Positions 42,135 to 51,418 of a stretch of DNA of 64,000 bases are shown in pieces (the stretch's first letter is position 1; every line of letters starts with the position of its first letter). The DNA is from Sedimentitalea todarodis (GTDB lineage: Bacteria; Pseudomonadota; Alphaproteobacteria; Rhodobacterales; Rhodobacteraceae). The position numbers and the translations under genes were made by a program. The DNA lies in contig NZ_JASMWN010000017.1 of the NCBI RefSeq assembly GCF_032595355.1, forward strand, positions 62,001-126,000, given 5' to 3'. The notes below the pieces were generated by a model. It was not told the origin of the DNA, searched no databases, and saw only the letters and a program-made list of their open reading frames with translations.

Positions 42135-43181
42135 CTAGCGCAGGCCCAGTGCCGGGACGACATAGTCGTTGACCACCGCAAGCGGCAGCTCCCAAGCCAG
42201 CCTATCGTTGTAGCGCCCGGCATAGACCACCACGACAAGGCCGAGGCGCGGGCTGATCGACAGGCGCTGACCACCGTTGCCGAACCCGGCAATCCAACTG
42301 GGCGGATCGCCAATTGGCGACAGCCACCAGTGATAGCCATAGCGCAGCGGGTCGAGTTGGGCGCGGGGCGTGGCGGATTGCTGCAACCAGTCGGCTGATA
42401 CGATTTGCTGACCCTCATAGATGCCCCTTGCGGCGACCATTTCTCCGATCCTGGCCAGATCGCGGGCCGAAAGGCGCAGGCCGGACGCTGCGGAGGGGAT
42501 GCCATCGTCGCCGGCAATCCACTCAAATTCGTCGATGCCGAGAGGATCAAAAAGGTGCAGTCTGGCGAACTGGTCCAGCGGCATGCCGGCCCCCCGCGCT
42601 ATGATCGCGCCAAGAAGGGCCGTCGTGCCTCCGGAATAGGTCCATGCCGTGCCGGGGTCTGCAACGACCGGCTGCTCCAGAACATAGCGATAGCGGTCCT
42701 CTGCAAGTTCCATCGCGATTTCGCTGTTGCGCGGATCGGTGTAGGGCAGGGTTTCGTCCCATTGCGTCCCCATCTGCATGGAGAGCGTGTCGCCGATGGT
42801 GATCCTGTTGCGCTCGGTGGTCGCAAGGTCGGCATATTCAGGGAACTGCGCCAGCAACGCGCTGTCCGTCCCGGCAACCAACCCCTTGTCCAGCGCTATT
42901 CCATAAAGCAGACCGGTCACGGATTTTGATACCGACCTCAGATCATGCAGCGTATCGGGGCCATGGCTGCGGGGGCCAAGCGGTTGTCCCCATCTTTCAT
43001 CCCGACCTTCGAAATAGACCTCGGCCAGGGTTTCGCCATTCTGACGCACCAGCACCGCATGCAACCCATCGAGCTTGCCCTGATCGAATGCATGCTGAAG
43101 TTCGCCGCTCAGCGCTGCCGGATCGGCCTGCGCGATGCCGGCTGCGAGGGTCGCGGACATGAAGGCGAGGCATTTCAGCAT
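42135..43181 (-). CDS. Beta-lactamase-type serine hydrolase (class C-like fold)
   Basis: A 348-residue exported hydrolase. A signal peptide (MLKCLAFMSATLAAGIAQA) is followed by the beta-lactamase-related domain with the nucleophile motif SVSK (S-x-x-K) and the YSGG (Y-x-G/N) motif. No H/K-x-G triad is obvious near the end (GFGNGGQ is the closest match). It is probably an esterase or peptidase-like protein rather than an antibiotic-resistance enzyme. The ATG at 43181 has GGAG upstream; one at 43205 lacks a ribosome site. Confidence 0.85.
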   Translation of the reverse strand: MLKCLAFMSATLAAGIAQADPAALSGELQHAFDQGKLDGLHAVLVRQNGETLAEVYFEGRDERWGQPLGPRSHGPDTLHDLRSVSKSVTGLLYGIALDKGLVAGTDSALLAQFPEYADLATTERNRITIGDTLSMQMGTQWDETLPYTDPRNSEIAMELAEDRYRYVLEQPVVADPGTAWTYSGGTTALLGAIIARGAGMPLDQFARLHLFDPLGIDEFEWIAGDDGIPSAASGLRLSARDLARIGEMVAARGIYEGQQIVSADWLQQSATPRAQLDPLRYGYHWWLSPIGDPPSWIAGFGNGGQRLSISPRLGLVVVVYAGRYNDRLAWELPLAVVNDYVVPALGLR

Positions 43182-43358
43182 ATAGGGTGTCTCCGTGTTG
43201 GACATCGACTTTGAGGATTGTCGCTGGTCGCGGAGATGGCAAGAGACAAGGCGCACGGGCGTCCAACCCTGCGCAGACATATCCATTGGCCAAAACTGGA
43301 TAATGAATGGTGTGTGGGATTGCTTGACTCTGGACGCGCGCCGCGCGACATCCCGGCC

Positions 43359-43739
43359 ATGATTTCATCCGTTTCTCTTGTCGCCTTCGGAGGCGCGATC
43401 GGCGCGTCGCTGCGCTATCTGTCGGGGTTGGGCATTCTGCGCATGTTCGGTCACAACGATTTTCCGATCGCCATCCTGATCGTGAATGTCGTCGGCTCGT
43501 TCCTGATGGGAGTGTTCGTAGTCGCGGCGGCGCACAAGGGGCTGACGCATCTCAGCCCACTGGTGATGACCGGTATTCTGGGCGGCTTCACCACGTTTTC
43601 GGCGTTTTCCCTGGAGACCATGACCTTGATCGAGCGCGGCGATCACGGGCAGGCGGCGTTCTATGTACTTCTATCTGTCGGGCTTTCCGTGGGGGCGCTG
43701 GCCCTCGGCCTGATACTCACGCGCGGGGTATTTGCATGA
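43359..43739 (+). CDS. crcB: Fluoride efflux channel CrcB/Fluc
   Basis: A 126-residue four-helix membrane protein. GGAIGASLRY near the start, NVVGSFLMG, and GGFTTFSAFSLE are the diagnostic motifs of the dual-topology fluoride channel. The start at 43359 gives the normal length. No fluoride riboswitch was recognised upstream. Its stop overlaps the rluC start (ATGA), opening a four-gene operon. Confidence 0.95.
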   Translation: MISSVSLVAFGGAIGASLRYLSGLGILRMFGHNDFPIAILIVNVVGSFLMGVFVVAAAHKGLTHLSPLVMTGILGGFTTFSAFSLETMTLIERGDHGQAAFYVLLSVGLSVGALALGLILTRGVFA

Positions 43740-44779
43740 GCGGCGTTCAGATGATCATAGTCAAGGAAGACGACGACGATCAGCGCATTGACAGATGGCT
43801 GCGCCGGATGTTCCCCCATGTCAGCCAGGGGCGCATCGAAAAGATGTGCCGCAAGGGCGAGCTGCGGGTGGATGGAGGCCGTGTAAAGGCGTCGAGCCGC
43901 GTGATGGCCGGCCAACAGGTGCGCATTCCGCCGCTGGCTGACAGCCAACATCGGCCAGCGCCCATGCAAACGCGGATTTCCGATGCCGATGTCCGCATGA
44001 TCCAATCTTGCGTAATCTATCGTGATGACGATGTACTGGCGCTGAACAAACCAGCGGGTCTTCCGGTCCAGGGGGGCAGCGGGCAGGCGCGTCATGTCGA
44101 TGGCATGGCGGGCGCGTTGCGGTTTGACGCAGAAGAAAACCCGCGTCTCGTCCACCGGCTCGACAAGGATACCTCCGGCGTTCTTCTGTTGGCGCGGACG
44201 CGACAGGCGGCCAAGGGGCTGACCGCAGCGTTCCGGCATCGTAACACGCGCAAGATCTACTGGGCGCTCGTGGCTGGCGTGCCGACGCCCTACCTGGGCG
44301 AAATCAAGACCGGTCTGGTCAAGGCACCGGGGCACGGGCAGGGGGGCGAGGGTGAAAAGATGATCGCCGTTCACCCTGACGAGATCAACGCGACGCCCGG
44401 CGCCAAACGCTCGCATACGCTCTATGCCACGCTTTATCGTGTGGCCGGGCGCGCGTCCTGGGTGGCGATGGAGCCGATCACCGGCCGCACCCATCAGTTG
44501 CGCGCGCATATGTCAGAGATCGGCCATCCGATCATCGGGGATGGCAAATATGGTGGCTCCGGACAGGACAACATGGGCGATGGATGGGGCGCGCAATTGG
44601 GCGGCATCATCAGCAAGAAGCTGCACCTGCACGCCCGGCGCCTGTCATTCGAGCATCCGGTCAGCCGCAAGGCTGTGACCTTTACCGCGCCGTTGCCAGA
44701 TCACATGAAGGACAGCTGGGACACCTTCGGCTGGACCGATGACATGGCCTCGGAGGACCCGTTCGAGGACCTGGTATGA
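43736..44779 (+). CDS. rluC: RluA family 23S rRNA pseudouridine synthase
   Basis: A 347-residue pseudouridine synthase with an N-terminal S4 RNA-binding domain (RIDRWLRRMFPHVSQGRIEK) and the catalytic motif HRLDKDTSGVLL containing the essential Asp. GRTHQLRAHM follows. RluC is the best fit, with other RluA-type specificities possible. It overlaps the genes on both sides by 4 nt. Confidence 0.93.
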   Translation: MSGVQMIIVKEDDDDQRIDRWLRRMFPHVSQGRIEKMCRKGELRVDGGRVKASSRVMAGQQVRIPPLADSQHRPAPMQTRISDADVRMIQSCVIYRDDDVLALNKPAGLPVQGGSGQARHVDGMAGALRFDAEENPRLVHRLDKDTSGVLLLARTRQAAKGLTAAFRHRNTRKIYWALVAGVPTPYLGEIKTGLVKAPGHGQGGEGEKMIAVHPDEINATPGAKRSHTLYATLYRVAGRASWVAMEPITGRTHQLRAHMSEIGHPIIGDGKYGGSGQDNMGDGWGAQLGGIISKKLHLHARRLSFEHPVSRKAVTFTAPLPDHMKDSWDTFGWTDDMASEDPFEDLV

Positions 44780-45459
44780 CCGATCCGATGCGGCTGGTGA
44801 TCTTTGACGTCGATGGAACGCTGGTAGACAGTCAGGGGGCCATCGTGGCCGCGATGACCGCATCCTTTGAGGCCATCGGGCTAGGTGTGCCGGAGCGAAG
44901 CGAAACCCTCTCGATCGTGGGTCTCTCGCTGGATCATGCGATTGCGCGGCTGGCACCGGAGCAGACGGCCCAGACGCAGGCCCGCCTCGTGAACGGCTAT
45001 AAGGAGGCCTATCACGCGCATCGCCTCGCCAATGGCGCGGCAGAGGAATCGCCGCTCTACCCGGGAGCACGGGAGATGATTGCCCAATTGTCCAAACGCC
45101 CGGATCTCTTGCTGGGGATCGCAACCGGAAAATCCCAACGGGGCCTGACGGCCTTGCTTGACGCGCATGATCTGTTGCGGGTGTTCGTGACAAGGCAGAA
45201 CGCGGATTTTCACCCGTCCAAACCGCATCCGTCGATGATCACGACCGCGATGGCCAAAGCCGGGGTCGGCCCTGCGCAGACGGTCATGATCGGCGATACC
45301 AGCTATGATATGGAGATGGCCCGTGCGGCAAAAGTGCCGGGGATTGCTGTCAGCTGGGGCTATCACGGGGTGCCACAATTGCAGCTTGCCGATCTGGTCG
45401 TAGACGCATTTGACGAGCTGCCGGGCGCATTGGACAGTATCTGGAAGGTTTCGGCATGA
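44776..45459 (+). CDS. HAD-IA family hydrolase (phosphatase)
   Basis: A 227-residue haloacid dehalogenase-type phosphatase. Motif I FDVDGTLVDS holds the nucleophile Asp, motif II is GIATGKS, and motif IV is MIGDTSYDMEMA. It resembles phosphoglycolate phosphatases. It is coupled by 4-nt overlaps to rluC and the ATP12 gene. Confidence 0.92.
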   Translation: MTDPMRLVIFDVDGTLVDSQGAIVAAMTASFEAIGLGVPERSETLSIVGLSLDHAIARLAPEQTAQTQARLVNGYKEAYHAHRLANGAAEESPLYPGAREMIAQLSKRPDLLLGIATGKSQRGLTALLDAHDLLRVFVTRQNADFHPSKPHPSMITTAMAKAGVGPAQTVMIGDTSYDMEMARAAKVPGIAVSWGYHGVPQLQLADLVVDAFDELPGALDSIWKVSA

Positions 45460-46175
45460 GCGAGCGTAAGCAAAAGCGATTCTGGAAAACCACGACAGTG
45501 GCCGAGGAGGGCGAAGGGTTTGCCGTGGCGCTGGACCATCGTCGGATCAAGACGCCCGCAAAGGCGGCGTTGCTGCTGCCAACGCGCGTCATGGCCGAGG
45601 CCGTGGCTGCGGAATGGGACGCACAGGAGGAAAAGATCAACCCCCTGAGCATGCCGGTCACGCGTTCGGCCAACGCGGCAATCGACAAGGTGCGACACCA
45701 GCATGCCGAGGTTGCCGAGATGCTGGCCGCCTATGGCGACACCGATCTATTGTGCTATCGCGCAGAATCGCCGGCGGAACTGGTTGCGCGCCAATCCGAT
45801 CAATGGGATCCGGCGCTTGACTGGGCACATGAGACCCTCGGCGCGCGGCTGATCCCGCATTGCGGCGTGATCCATCAGCCGCAGTCCGAGGCGGCGCTCG
45901 CAAACCTCGCCGCGCCGGTCCATCGCATGACGGAATTCGAACTGGCCGCGTTTCACGATCTCGTCAGCCTGTCCGGTTCATTGGTCCTGGGTTTTGCTGC
46001 GGCCAGAAACTGGCGGGATGCCGACGACATATGGCACCTGTCCCGGCTGGATGAGATATGGCAGGAAGACCAGTGGGGCGCGGACGAAGAGGCGCAGCAG
46101 CAGGTCGAGATCAAACGCCGCGCCTTCCTACACGCAAAGCGGTTCATGGACCTTTGCCAATCAACGATGCAGTGA
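45456..46175 (+). CDS. ATP12-type F1-ATPase assembly chaperone
   Basis: A 239-residue protein homologous to mitochondrial Atp12, which shields the F1 alpha subunit during assembly. Landmarks are FWKTTTVAEEGEGF, VALDHRRIKTPAK, EWDAQEEKINPLSMP and the TDLLCYRAESP segment. It is restricted to alphaproteobacteria and mitochondria, supporting the taxonomic call. Last gene of the crcB operon. Confidence 0.93.
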   Translation: MSERKQKRFWKTTTVAEEGEGFAVALDHRRIKTPAKAALLLPTRVMAEAVAAEWDAQEEKINPLSMPVTRSANAAIDKVRHQHAEVAEMLAAYGDTDLLCYRAESPAELVARQSDQWDPALDWAHETLGARLIPHCGVIHQPQSEAALANLAAPVHRMTEFELAAFHDLVSLSGSLVLGFAAARNWRDADDIWHLSRLDEIWQEDQWGADEEAQQQVEIKRRAFLHAKRFMDLCQSTMQ

Positions 46176-46372
46176 GCCTGCATGCGGCTGACCCAGGGGC
46201 AACTCTGCGTTTGCACATTGATTTGTTGGTTCAAAGGCTTGACGTTTGTGGATGAATGCGCCCAAACTCGGCCCCACTGAAGGGGGCAGCCCTTTCTTCG
46301 GTGTATCTATCGGTATCTCAGGTACCGGGCAAACCGCCCAGAACCAGGGCGGAAAATCAGGAAGAGGTAATC

Positions 46373-47389
46373 ATGAAAAAATCCGTACTTTTTGGCGCAC
46401 TTACGGTCGCCGGCGTCGCAGCGGGGGCCGCTGCAGCTGGCACGTTGGATGACGTCAAGGCACGTGGCAAGCTGAACTGCGGCGTCGTAACAGGTCTGGC
46501 CGGCTTTGGCGCGCCAGATGCAAATGGCGAATGGAAAGGCTTTGACGTCGATATCTGCCGCGCGGTCGCTGCGGCGGTTTTGGGCGACGGGACTGCGGTC
46601 GAATTTGTGCCGACAACCGCCAAAACCAGATTTACTGCGCTGGCTTCGGGTGAAATCGACATGCTGGCCCGGAATACAACCTGGACATTCTCGCGGGACG
46701 TTGATCTCAAGTTTGATTTTATCGGCATCAACTACTATGACGGCCAGGGCTTCCTGGTTCCCAAGGAACTGGGCGTAAGTTCGGCCAAGGAACTCGACGG
46801 AGCCACCGTCTGCATTCAGACCGGCACCACGACCGAGCTGAACCTCGCGGATTTCTTCCGCACCAACAACATCAGCTATGAGCCGGTTCCGGTGGAAACC
46901 AACGCCGAAGGCCAGCAGCAATATGTTGCAGGGGCATGCGATGCCTATACGACCGATGCTTCGGGCCTTGCTTCGACACGTGCGACCTTTGAAGATCCGA
47001 CCGCACATGTGATCCTGCCGGAAATCATCTCCAAAGAGCCTCTTGGCCCGCTTGTCCGTCACGGGGACAACGAATGGGGTGACGTGGTCCGCTGGACGCT
47101 CAACGCGCTGATCGCGGCCGAAGAACTGAACGTGACATCGGCCAATATCGGTGAGCTGAACGCAGGCACCGACAATCCCGAAATCAACCGCCTTCTGGGG
47201 ACCGAAGGGACCCTCGGCGAGATGCTCGGATTGAATGCCGACTGGGCCCAGAAAGCGATCCTGGCCGGTGGCAACTATGGCGAGATCTTTGCCAAGAACA
47301 TCGGTGAAACCACTCCAATCGGCTTGGCGCGCGGTCTGAACGCGCAGTGGACCGACGGTGGTCTTCTGTATTCGCCGCCGTTCCGGTAA
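46373..47389 (+). CDS. aapJ: General amino-acid ABC transporter substrate-binding protein
   Basis: A 338-residue periplasmic binding protein with a signal peptide (MKKSVLFGALTVAGVAAGAA). The mature part has KLNCGVVTGLAGFGAPD, WKGFDVDICRAVAAAVLG and CIQTGTTTELNLADFF, all typical of AapJ. It binds a broad range of L-amino acids. It is followed by a hairpin and the permease genes. The 197-bp region upstream (46176-46372) must hold the promoter; no clear -35/-10 pair was seen. Confidence 0.95.
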   Translation: MKKSVLFGALTVAGVAAGAAAAGTLDDVKARGKLNCGVVTGLAGFGAPDANGEWKGFDVDICRAVAAAVLGDGTAVEFVPTTAKTRFTALASGEIDMLARNTTWTFSRDVDLKFDFIGINYYDGQGFLVPKELGVSSAKELDGATVCIQTGTTTELNLADFFRTNNISYEPVPVETNAEGQQQYVAGACDAYTTDASGLASTRATFEDPTAHVILPEIISKEPLGPLVRHGDNEWGDVVRWTLNALIAAEELNVTSANIGELNAGTDNPEINRLLGTEGTLGEMLGLNADWAQKAILAGGNYGEIFAKNIGETTPIGLARGLNAQWTDGGLLYSPPFR

Positions 47390-47402
47390 GAAGCCAGACC
47401 AA

Positions 47403-47430
47403 GGGGCGCAAGTTATCTTGCGCCCCGTTT
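47403..47430 (+). terminator. Attenuator hairpin between aapJ and aapQ
   Basis: GGGGCGCAAG (47403-47412) pairs perfectly with CTTGCGCCCC (47417-47426) around a TTAT loop, followed by GTTTCTTAT. It should stop or stabilise most aapJ transcripts, so that the binding protein outnumbers the membrane parts. Confidence 0.85.
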
Positions 47431-47516
47431 CTTATCCAGACTAAAGAGTTCGATCTTCGACGAGCGGGGACAAACCCTGCCGAAAGAAGAGATCGGAGGA
47501 AACAGGGATACAATAC

Positions 47517-48731
47517 ATGACGACTATTACGGATCCACCGACAGAGCAGTTTCGCCTATCGATGCTGGTTAACGATACTCGGTACCGCTCGGCAACATTT
47601 CAGGCAATCGCTGTGATCTTGCTCGTCGCGTCCATTGCATATCTTGGCTCGAACCTTGCCAAGAACCTGCGAGAAGCCGGACTGAACATTTCTTTCAATT
47701 TTCTCAGTACACCGGCCGGATATGACATCAACCAGACCCTGATTTCCTACAACAATCAGGATTCCAACTTGCGTGCTGCGTTTGTCGGTATCCTGAACAC
47801 ACTGCTTGTTTCATTCCTGGCCTGTATCACGGCAACGATCCTGGGCGTGTTCGCAGGTGTCCTGCGACTGTCCCAAAACTGGATCGTTCGCAAGTTGATG
47901 GCAGTCTATGTCGAGATTTTCCGCAACATCCCGCTGCTGATCTGGATCCTCGTCATTTACGGGATCATGACTGTTTCGATGCCGGGCCCACGGGCCTTCA
48001 GAGGCGATGACGCGACCTCGTCGATGATTCTGGATGCGGTGGCCTTCACCAATCGCGGTGTCTATATACCGGCGCCCGTCTGGGGTCCAGGTTCGATGGT
48101 GGTGGCCGCGGTCTTTGTGCTGTCTGTCTTTGGCATGTTTGCCTATCGGCGGTACGCGACCAAGCTCTTGTATGACACCGGACGCCTGTTGCCGATGCTC
48201 TGGCCGAGCGTGGCAATTTTCTTTGTGCCGTCGGTGCTTGCCTTCTTTATCATGGGCTCTCCGATCGGGTTGGAATACCCGGCCCTCAAGGGGTTCAACT
48301 TTCAGGGCGGACTGAAGATCGGCGCGCCGTTGATCGCGCTCTGGTTTGCGCTTTCCGTCTACACCGGTGCCTTTATTGCCGAAAATGTGCGTGCTGGCAT
48401 TCAGGCGGTCAGCAAGGGCCAGACCGAAGCTGCCGGAGCTCTTGGATTGCGCCCCGGTCGAATCATGAATCTGGTGGTGCTGCCGCAGGCGCTCCGGGTG
48501 ATTATTCCCCCATTGATCTCTCAGTATCTCAACATCACCAAGAACTCGTCCCTCGCGATCCTGGTCGGTTATGCCGATATCACCGCGACATTGGGTGGTA
48601 TCACGATGAACCAGACCGGGCGCGCCATTGAATGCGTTTTGCTGCTGATGCTGTTTTACCTGGTCATTTCGCTGTGCATCTCGCTTGTGATGAACATCTA
48701 CAACAATGCAACCAAATTGCAGGAGCGGTGA
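47517..48731 (+). CDS. aapQ: General amino-acid ABC transporter permease AapQ
   Basis: A 404-residue permease with about eight membrane segments. The EAA loop EAAGALGLRPGRIMNLVVLPQALRVIIPPL contacts the ATPase. The long central insertion is typical of AapQ. It lies after the aapJ hairpin and 3 bp before aapM. Confidence 0.95.
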   Translation: MTTITDPPTEQFRLSMLVNDTRYRSATFQAIAVILLVASIAYLGSNLAKNLREAGLNISFNFLSTPAGYDINQTLISYNNQDSNLRAAFVGILNTLLVSFLACITATILGVFAGVLRLSQNWIVRKLMAVYVEIFRNIPLLIWILVIYGIMTVSMPGPRAFRGDDATSSMILDAVAFTNRGVYIPAPVWGPGSMVVAAVFVLSVFGMFAYRRYATKLLYDTGRLLPMLWPSVAIFFVPSVLAFFIMGSPIGLEYPALKGFNFQGGLKIGAPLIALWFALSVYTGAFIAENVRAGIQAVSKGQTEAAGALGLRPGRIMNLVVLPQALRVIIPPLISQYLNITKNSSLAILVGYADITATLGGITMNQTGRAIECVLLLMLFYLVISLCISLVMNIYNNATKLQER

Positions 48732-48734
48732 GGG

Positions 48735-50036
48735 ATGTCAGAAAACAACAATAAACCCGCCGTCGCGTTCGTCAGGGATACACCCATTCCCGCCTCCGCT
48801 CCGCCCAGCAACGCCGCCGGGCCAATCAGATGGGTGCAGGACAACCTGTTCTCGTCTTGGGGAAATGCATTTCTGACGATCGTTTCGCTTTATGTAGTCT
48901 ATGTTGTGCTCAGCTCGGTTCTGCCATGGATGCTTGGCGGGGTTTGGAACACCAGCTCACTCGCGGAGTGCCGCGACGTGCTGAATGGCCGTTCGGCGGC
49001 ATGTTTTTCGGTGCTGTCCGAACGTTGGAACCAATTGATGTTCGGTTTCATCTACCCGTCCGAGTTCTATTGGCGGCCGACCCTGGCCTTCTTTCTGATG
49101 CTGATTGCCGCCGCACCGGTGCTGTTCTTTGATCTGCCTCGCAAGATGTTGATCTTCACCGGTCTGTTTCCATTCATCGCGTTCTGGCTGATCTGGGGCG
49201 GGACGATCCTGTCGCCGCTTCTGGCGCTGGTGGGCTGTTTGCTGGGCTATATGGCGTACAGCAAGCTGGTCACCCGAACCTTCGCAGCCGGGTTCTTCGG
49301 CGGGATCGCCGTGGCGACTCTGGTCTGGTGGATCGGCGGATTGCTCATCCCCGAAAACGCATCGGAAAACGCGATGCTGCCGGCCGTGGCAAGCCGGGAT
49401 CTGGGTGGCTTCATGCTGAACATGATGCTGGGCGTGACGTGTGTTTCACTGTCTGTCCCGCTTGGCATTGCGCTCGCCCTGGGGCGGCAATCGGACTTGC
49501 CAGTAGTCAAGGGGATCTGCGTGATCTTCATCGAGTTCATTCGCGGCGTACCGCTGATTACGCTGCTGTTCGTTGCGAGCGTGATGTTGGCCTACCTGTT
49601 CCCGCCCGACGCGACGGTCGACCTGTTCCTGCGCGTCGTCATCATGATCACCATGTTCTCCGCGGCCTATATCGCGGAAGTGATCCGGGGTGGGCTTGCC
49701 GCGTTGCCAAAGGGCCAGAAGGAAGCCGCCGACAGCCTCGGGCTGGACTATGCTCAGGCCATCCGGCTGATCATCCTGCCGCAGGCGCTCAAGATTTCGA
49801 TCCCCGGCATCGTCAACGTGGCCGTGGGGCTGTTCAAGGACACGACTCTGGTTTCGGTGATCTCGATGTTCGACGTCGTCGGAATGATCAGGGGCCCGCT
49901 TTTGGCGTCGACGGAATGGAACGGGGTGTACTGGGAGTTGTTCCTGTTCGCCGCGATTCTGTTCTTCATCGTTTGCTACAGTATTTCACAGTATTCGCAG
50001 TGGCTTGAACGCCGCCTTGCGACAGATCATCGATAG
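48735..50036 (+). CDS. aapM: General amino-acid ABC transporter permease AapM
   Basis: A 433-residue permease, partner of AapQ. The EAA loop is EAADSLGLDYAQAIRLIILPQALKISIP. The N-terminus is a Pro/Ala-rich cytoplasmic tail. It ends 13 bp before aapP. Confidence 0.95.
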   Translation: MSENNNKPAVAFVRDTPIPASAPPSNAAGPIRWVQDNLFSSWGNAFLTIVSLYVVYVVLSSVLPWMLGGVWNTSSLAECRDVLNGRSAACFSVLSERWNQLMFGFIYPSEFYWRPTLAFFLMLIAAAPVLFFDLPRKMLIFTGLFPFIAFWLIWGGTILSPLLALVGCLLGYMAYSKLVTRTFAAGFFGGIAVATLVWWIGGLLIPENASENAMLPAVASRDLGGFMLNMMLGVTCVSLSVPLGIALALGRQSDLPVVKGICVIFIEFIRGVPLITLLFVASVMLAYLFPPDATVDLFLRVVIMITMFSAAYIAEVIRGGLAALPKGQKEAADSLGLDYAQAIRLIILPQALKISIPGIVNVAVGLFKDTTLVSVISMFDVVGMIRGPLLASTEWNGVYWELFLFAAILFFIVCYSISQYSQWLERRLATDHR

Positions 50037-50049
50037 AGAGGGCTTGAAA

Positions 50050-50817
50050 ATGGCCGAAACAGCACGTTTGCAGGTATCCGACGAAGTCGCGATCAGCATC
50101 ACCAATATGAACAAATGGTACGGTGCGTTCCACGTTCTGCGAGACATCGATCTGACGGTCTATCGCGGCGAACGCATCGTCATCTGTGGCCCGTCCGGTT
50201 CGGGAAAATCAACGCTGATCCGGTGTATCAATGCTCTGGAGGAGCATCAGAAGGGCAGGATCATCGTTGACGGAACCGAGTTGTCATCAGACCTCAAGAA
50301 CATCGACAAGATCCGGTCCGAGGTCGGCATGTGCTTTCAGCACTTCAACCTGTTTCCGCATTTGACCATTCTTGAAAACTGTACACTGGCGCCGATCTGG
50401 GTGCGCAAGATCCCGCAGAAAGAAGCCCAGGAAACGGCGATGCATTTCCTCGAAAAGGTGAAAATTCCGGATCAGGCGGACAAGTATCCGGGCCAACTGT
50501 CTGGCGGACAACAGCAGCGTGTGGCGATTGCACGATCCCTGTGCATGCGGCCACGGGTGATGCTGTTTGACGAACCGACATCGGCGCTGGACCCGGAGAT
50601 GATCAAAGAGGTTCTCGACACCATGATCGAGCTGGCCGAGGAAGGGATGACAATGCTCTGTGTCACCCATGAAATGGGTTTTGCGCGGCAGGTCGCGAAT
50701 CGCGTGATCTTCATGGATGCGGGGCAGATCGTTGAACAGAACGAGCCGGAAGAGTTCTTCAACAACCCGCAGAGCGAACGGACCCAGCTGTTCCTGAGCC
50801 AGATTCTGGGTCACTGA
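50050..50817 (+). CDS. aapP: General amino-acid ABC transporter ATPase AapP
   Basis: A 255-residue ATPase. Walker A GPSGSGKST, signature LSGGQQQR, Walker B VMLFDEPTSAL and the His switch CVTHEMGF are present. The ATG at 50050 (MAETARLQVSD) is preferred over an earlier in-frame ATG at 50005 that lies within aapM. Last gene of aapJQMP, followed by a terminator. Confidence 0.95.
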   Translation: MAETARLQVSDEVAISITNMNKWYGAFHVLRDIDLTVYRGERIVICGPSGSGKSTLIRCINALEEHQKGRIIVDGTELSSDLKNIDKIRSEVGMCFQHFNLFPHLTILENCTLAPIWVRKIPQKEAQETAMHFLEKVKIPDQADKYPGQLSGGQQQRVAIARSLCMRPRVMLFDEPTSALDPEMIKEVLDTMIELAEEGMTMLCVTHEMGFARQVANRVIFMDAGQIVEQNEPEEFFNNPQSERTQLFLSQILGH

Positions 50818-50842
50818 CAAGCATCACGGTCAAGAAATTCAC

Positions 50843-50875
50843 AAGGCGGGGCAGGAGACTGGCCCGCCTTTGTTC
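50843..50875 (+). terminator. Terminator of aapJQMP
   Basis: AAGGCGGG (50843-50850) pairs with CCCGCCTT (50863-50870), followed by TGTTCT. It lies between convergent aapP and the sixA gene and could serve both strands. Confidence 0.75.
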
Positions 50876-50923
50876 TATCGTGCCTCTGGCAGCAACAGGA
50901 CTCGCAGATCTCTCCGAAATGGT

Positions 50924-51418
50924 TCAGGCCAAGAGTTCACGAGGCACCACGAAATCCAATACACGACCGGTACGGGTTTCAACGTCATCCCAGCCCTGAA
51001 TGTCGAATTCCATGACCACGGTCGCCCCGGTTGGAAAATCGGAAAAGCGCGGGTGTTTGGGGGCGGTTGCCGCCATGTCCTGTGCGAACTCACTGATGCC
51101 CGGATTGTGACCGATCATCAACACGGTCGCTCCGACTGCGGTTTCCAGAACCAACTGCAATTCCGCAGCGTCCGCGTGATACAGGGTACGGGTGAACTCT
51201 GCGTCCAGCGAAAGGCCAAGCCCTGCGAATGTCTCGCGCGTCCTTGTCGCGGTCGAGACGAGCGCCTGATCGGTTTGCCAGGGTTTGTCGGACAGCCATT
51301 CGCCAAGTGCCTTGGCAGAGCGCTGGCCGCGTTTGTTGAGTCGGCGGTCGTGGTCGGCGAGCGTATAGTCATCCCAGCTGGATTTGGTGTGGCGCATCAG
51401 GATCAGGGTGCGGGTCAT
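50924..51418 (-). CDS. sixA: SixA-type histidine phosphatase
   Basis: A 164-residue histidine phosphatase superfamily protein. The phosphohistidine motif is LMRHTKSSW and the second catalytic histidine is in MIGHNPGI. It is the short SixA form, which in other bacteria dephosphorylates histidine phosphotransfer proteins. It is coupled by a 4-nt overlap to the ferredoxin gene. Confidence 0.9.
   Translation of the reverse strand: MTRTLILMRHTKSSWDDYTLADHDRRLNKRGQRSAKALGEWLSDKPWQTDQALVSTATRTRETFAGLGLSLDAEFTRTLYHADAAELQLVLETAVGATVLMIGHNPGISEFAQDMAATAPKHPRFSDFPTGATVVMEFDIQGWDDVETRTGRVLDFVVPRELLA

Noticed and set aside
42135..43181. Antibiotic-resistance beta-lactamase
   Set aside because: It has the S-x-x-K and Y-x-G motifs of the broad serine hydrolase family, but no convincing third motif and no resistance context.
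43182..43358. Fluoride riboswitch before crcB
   Set aside because: A GGAGATGG-like segment is present, but the conserved pseudoknot parts were not found.
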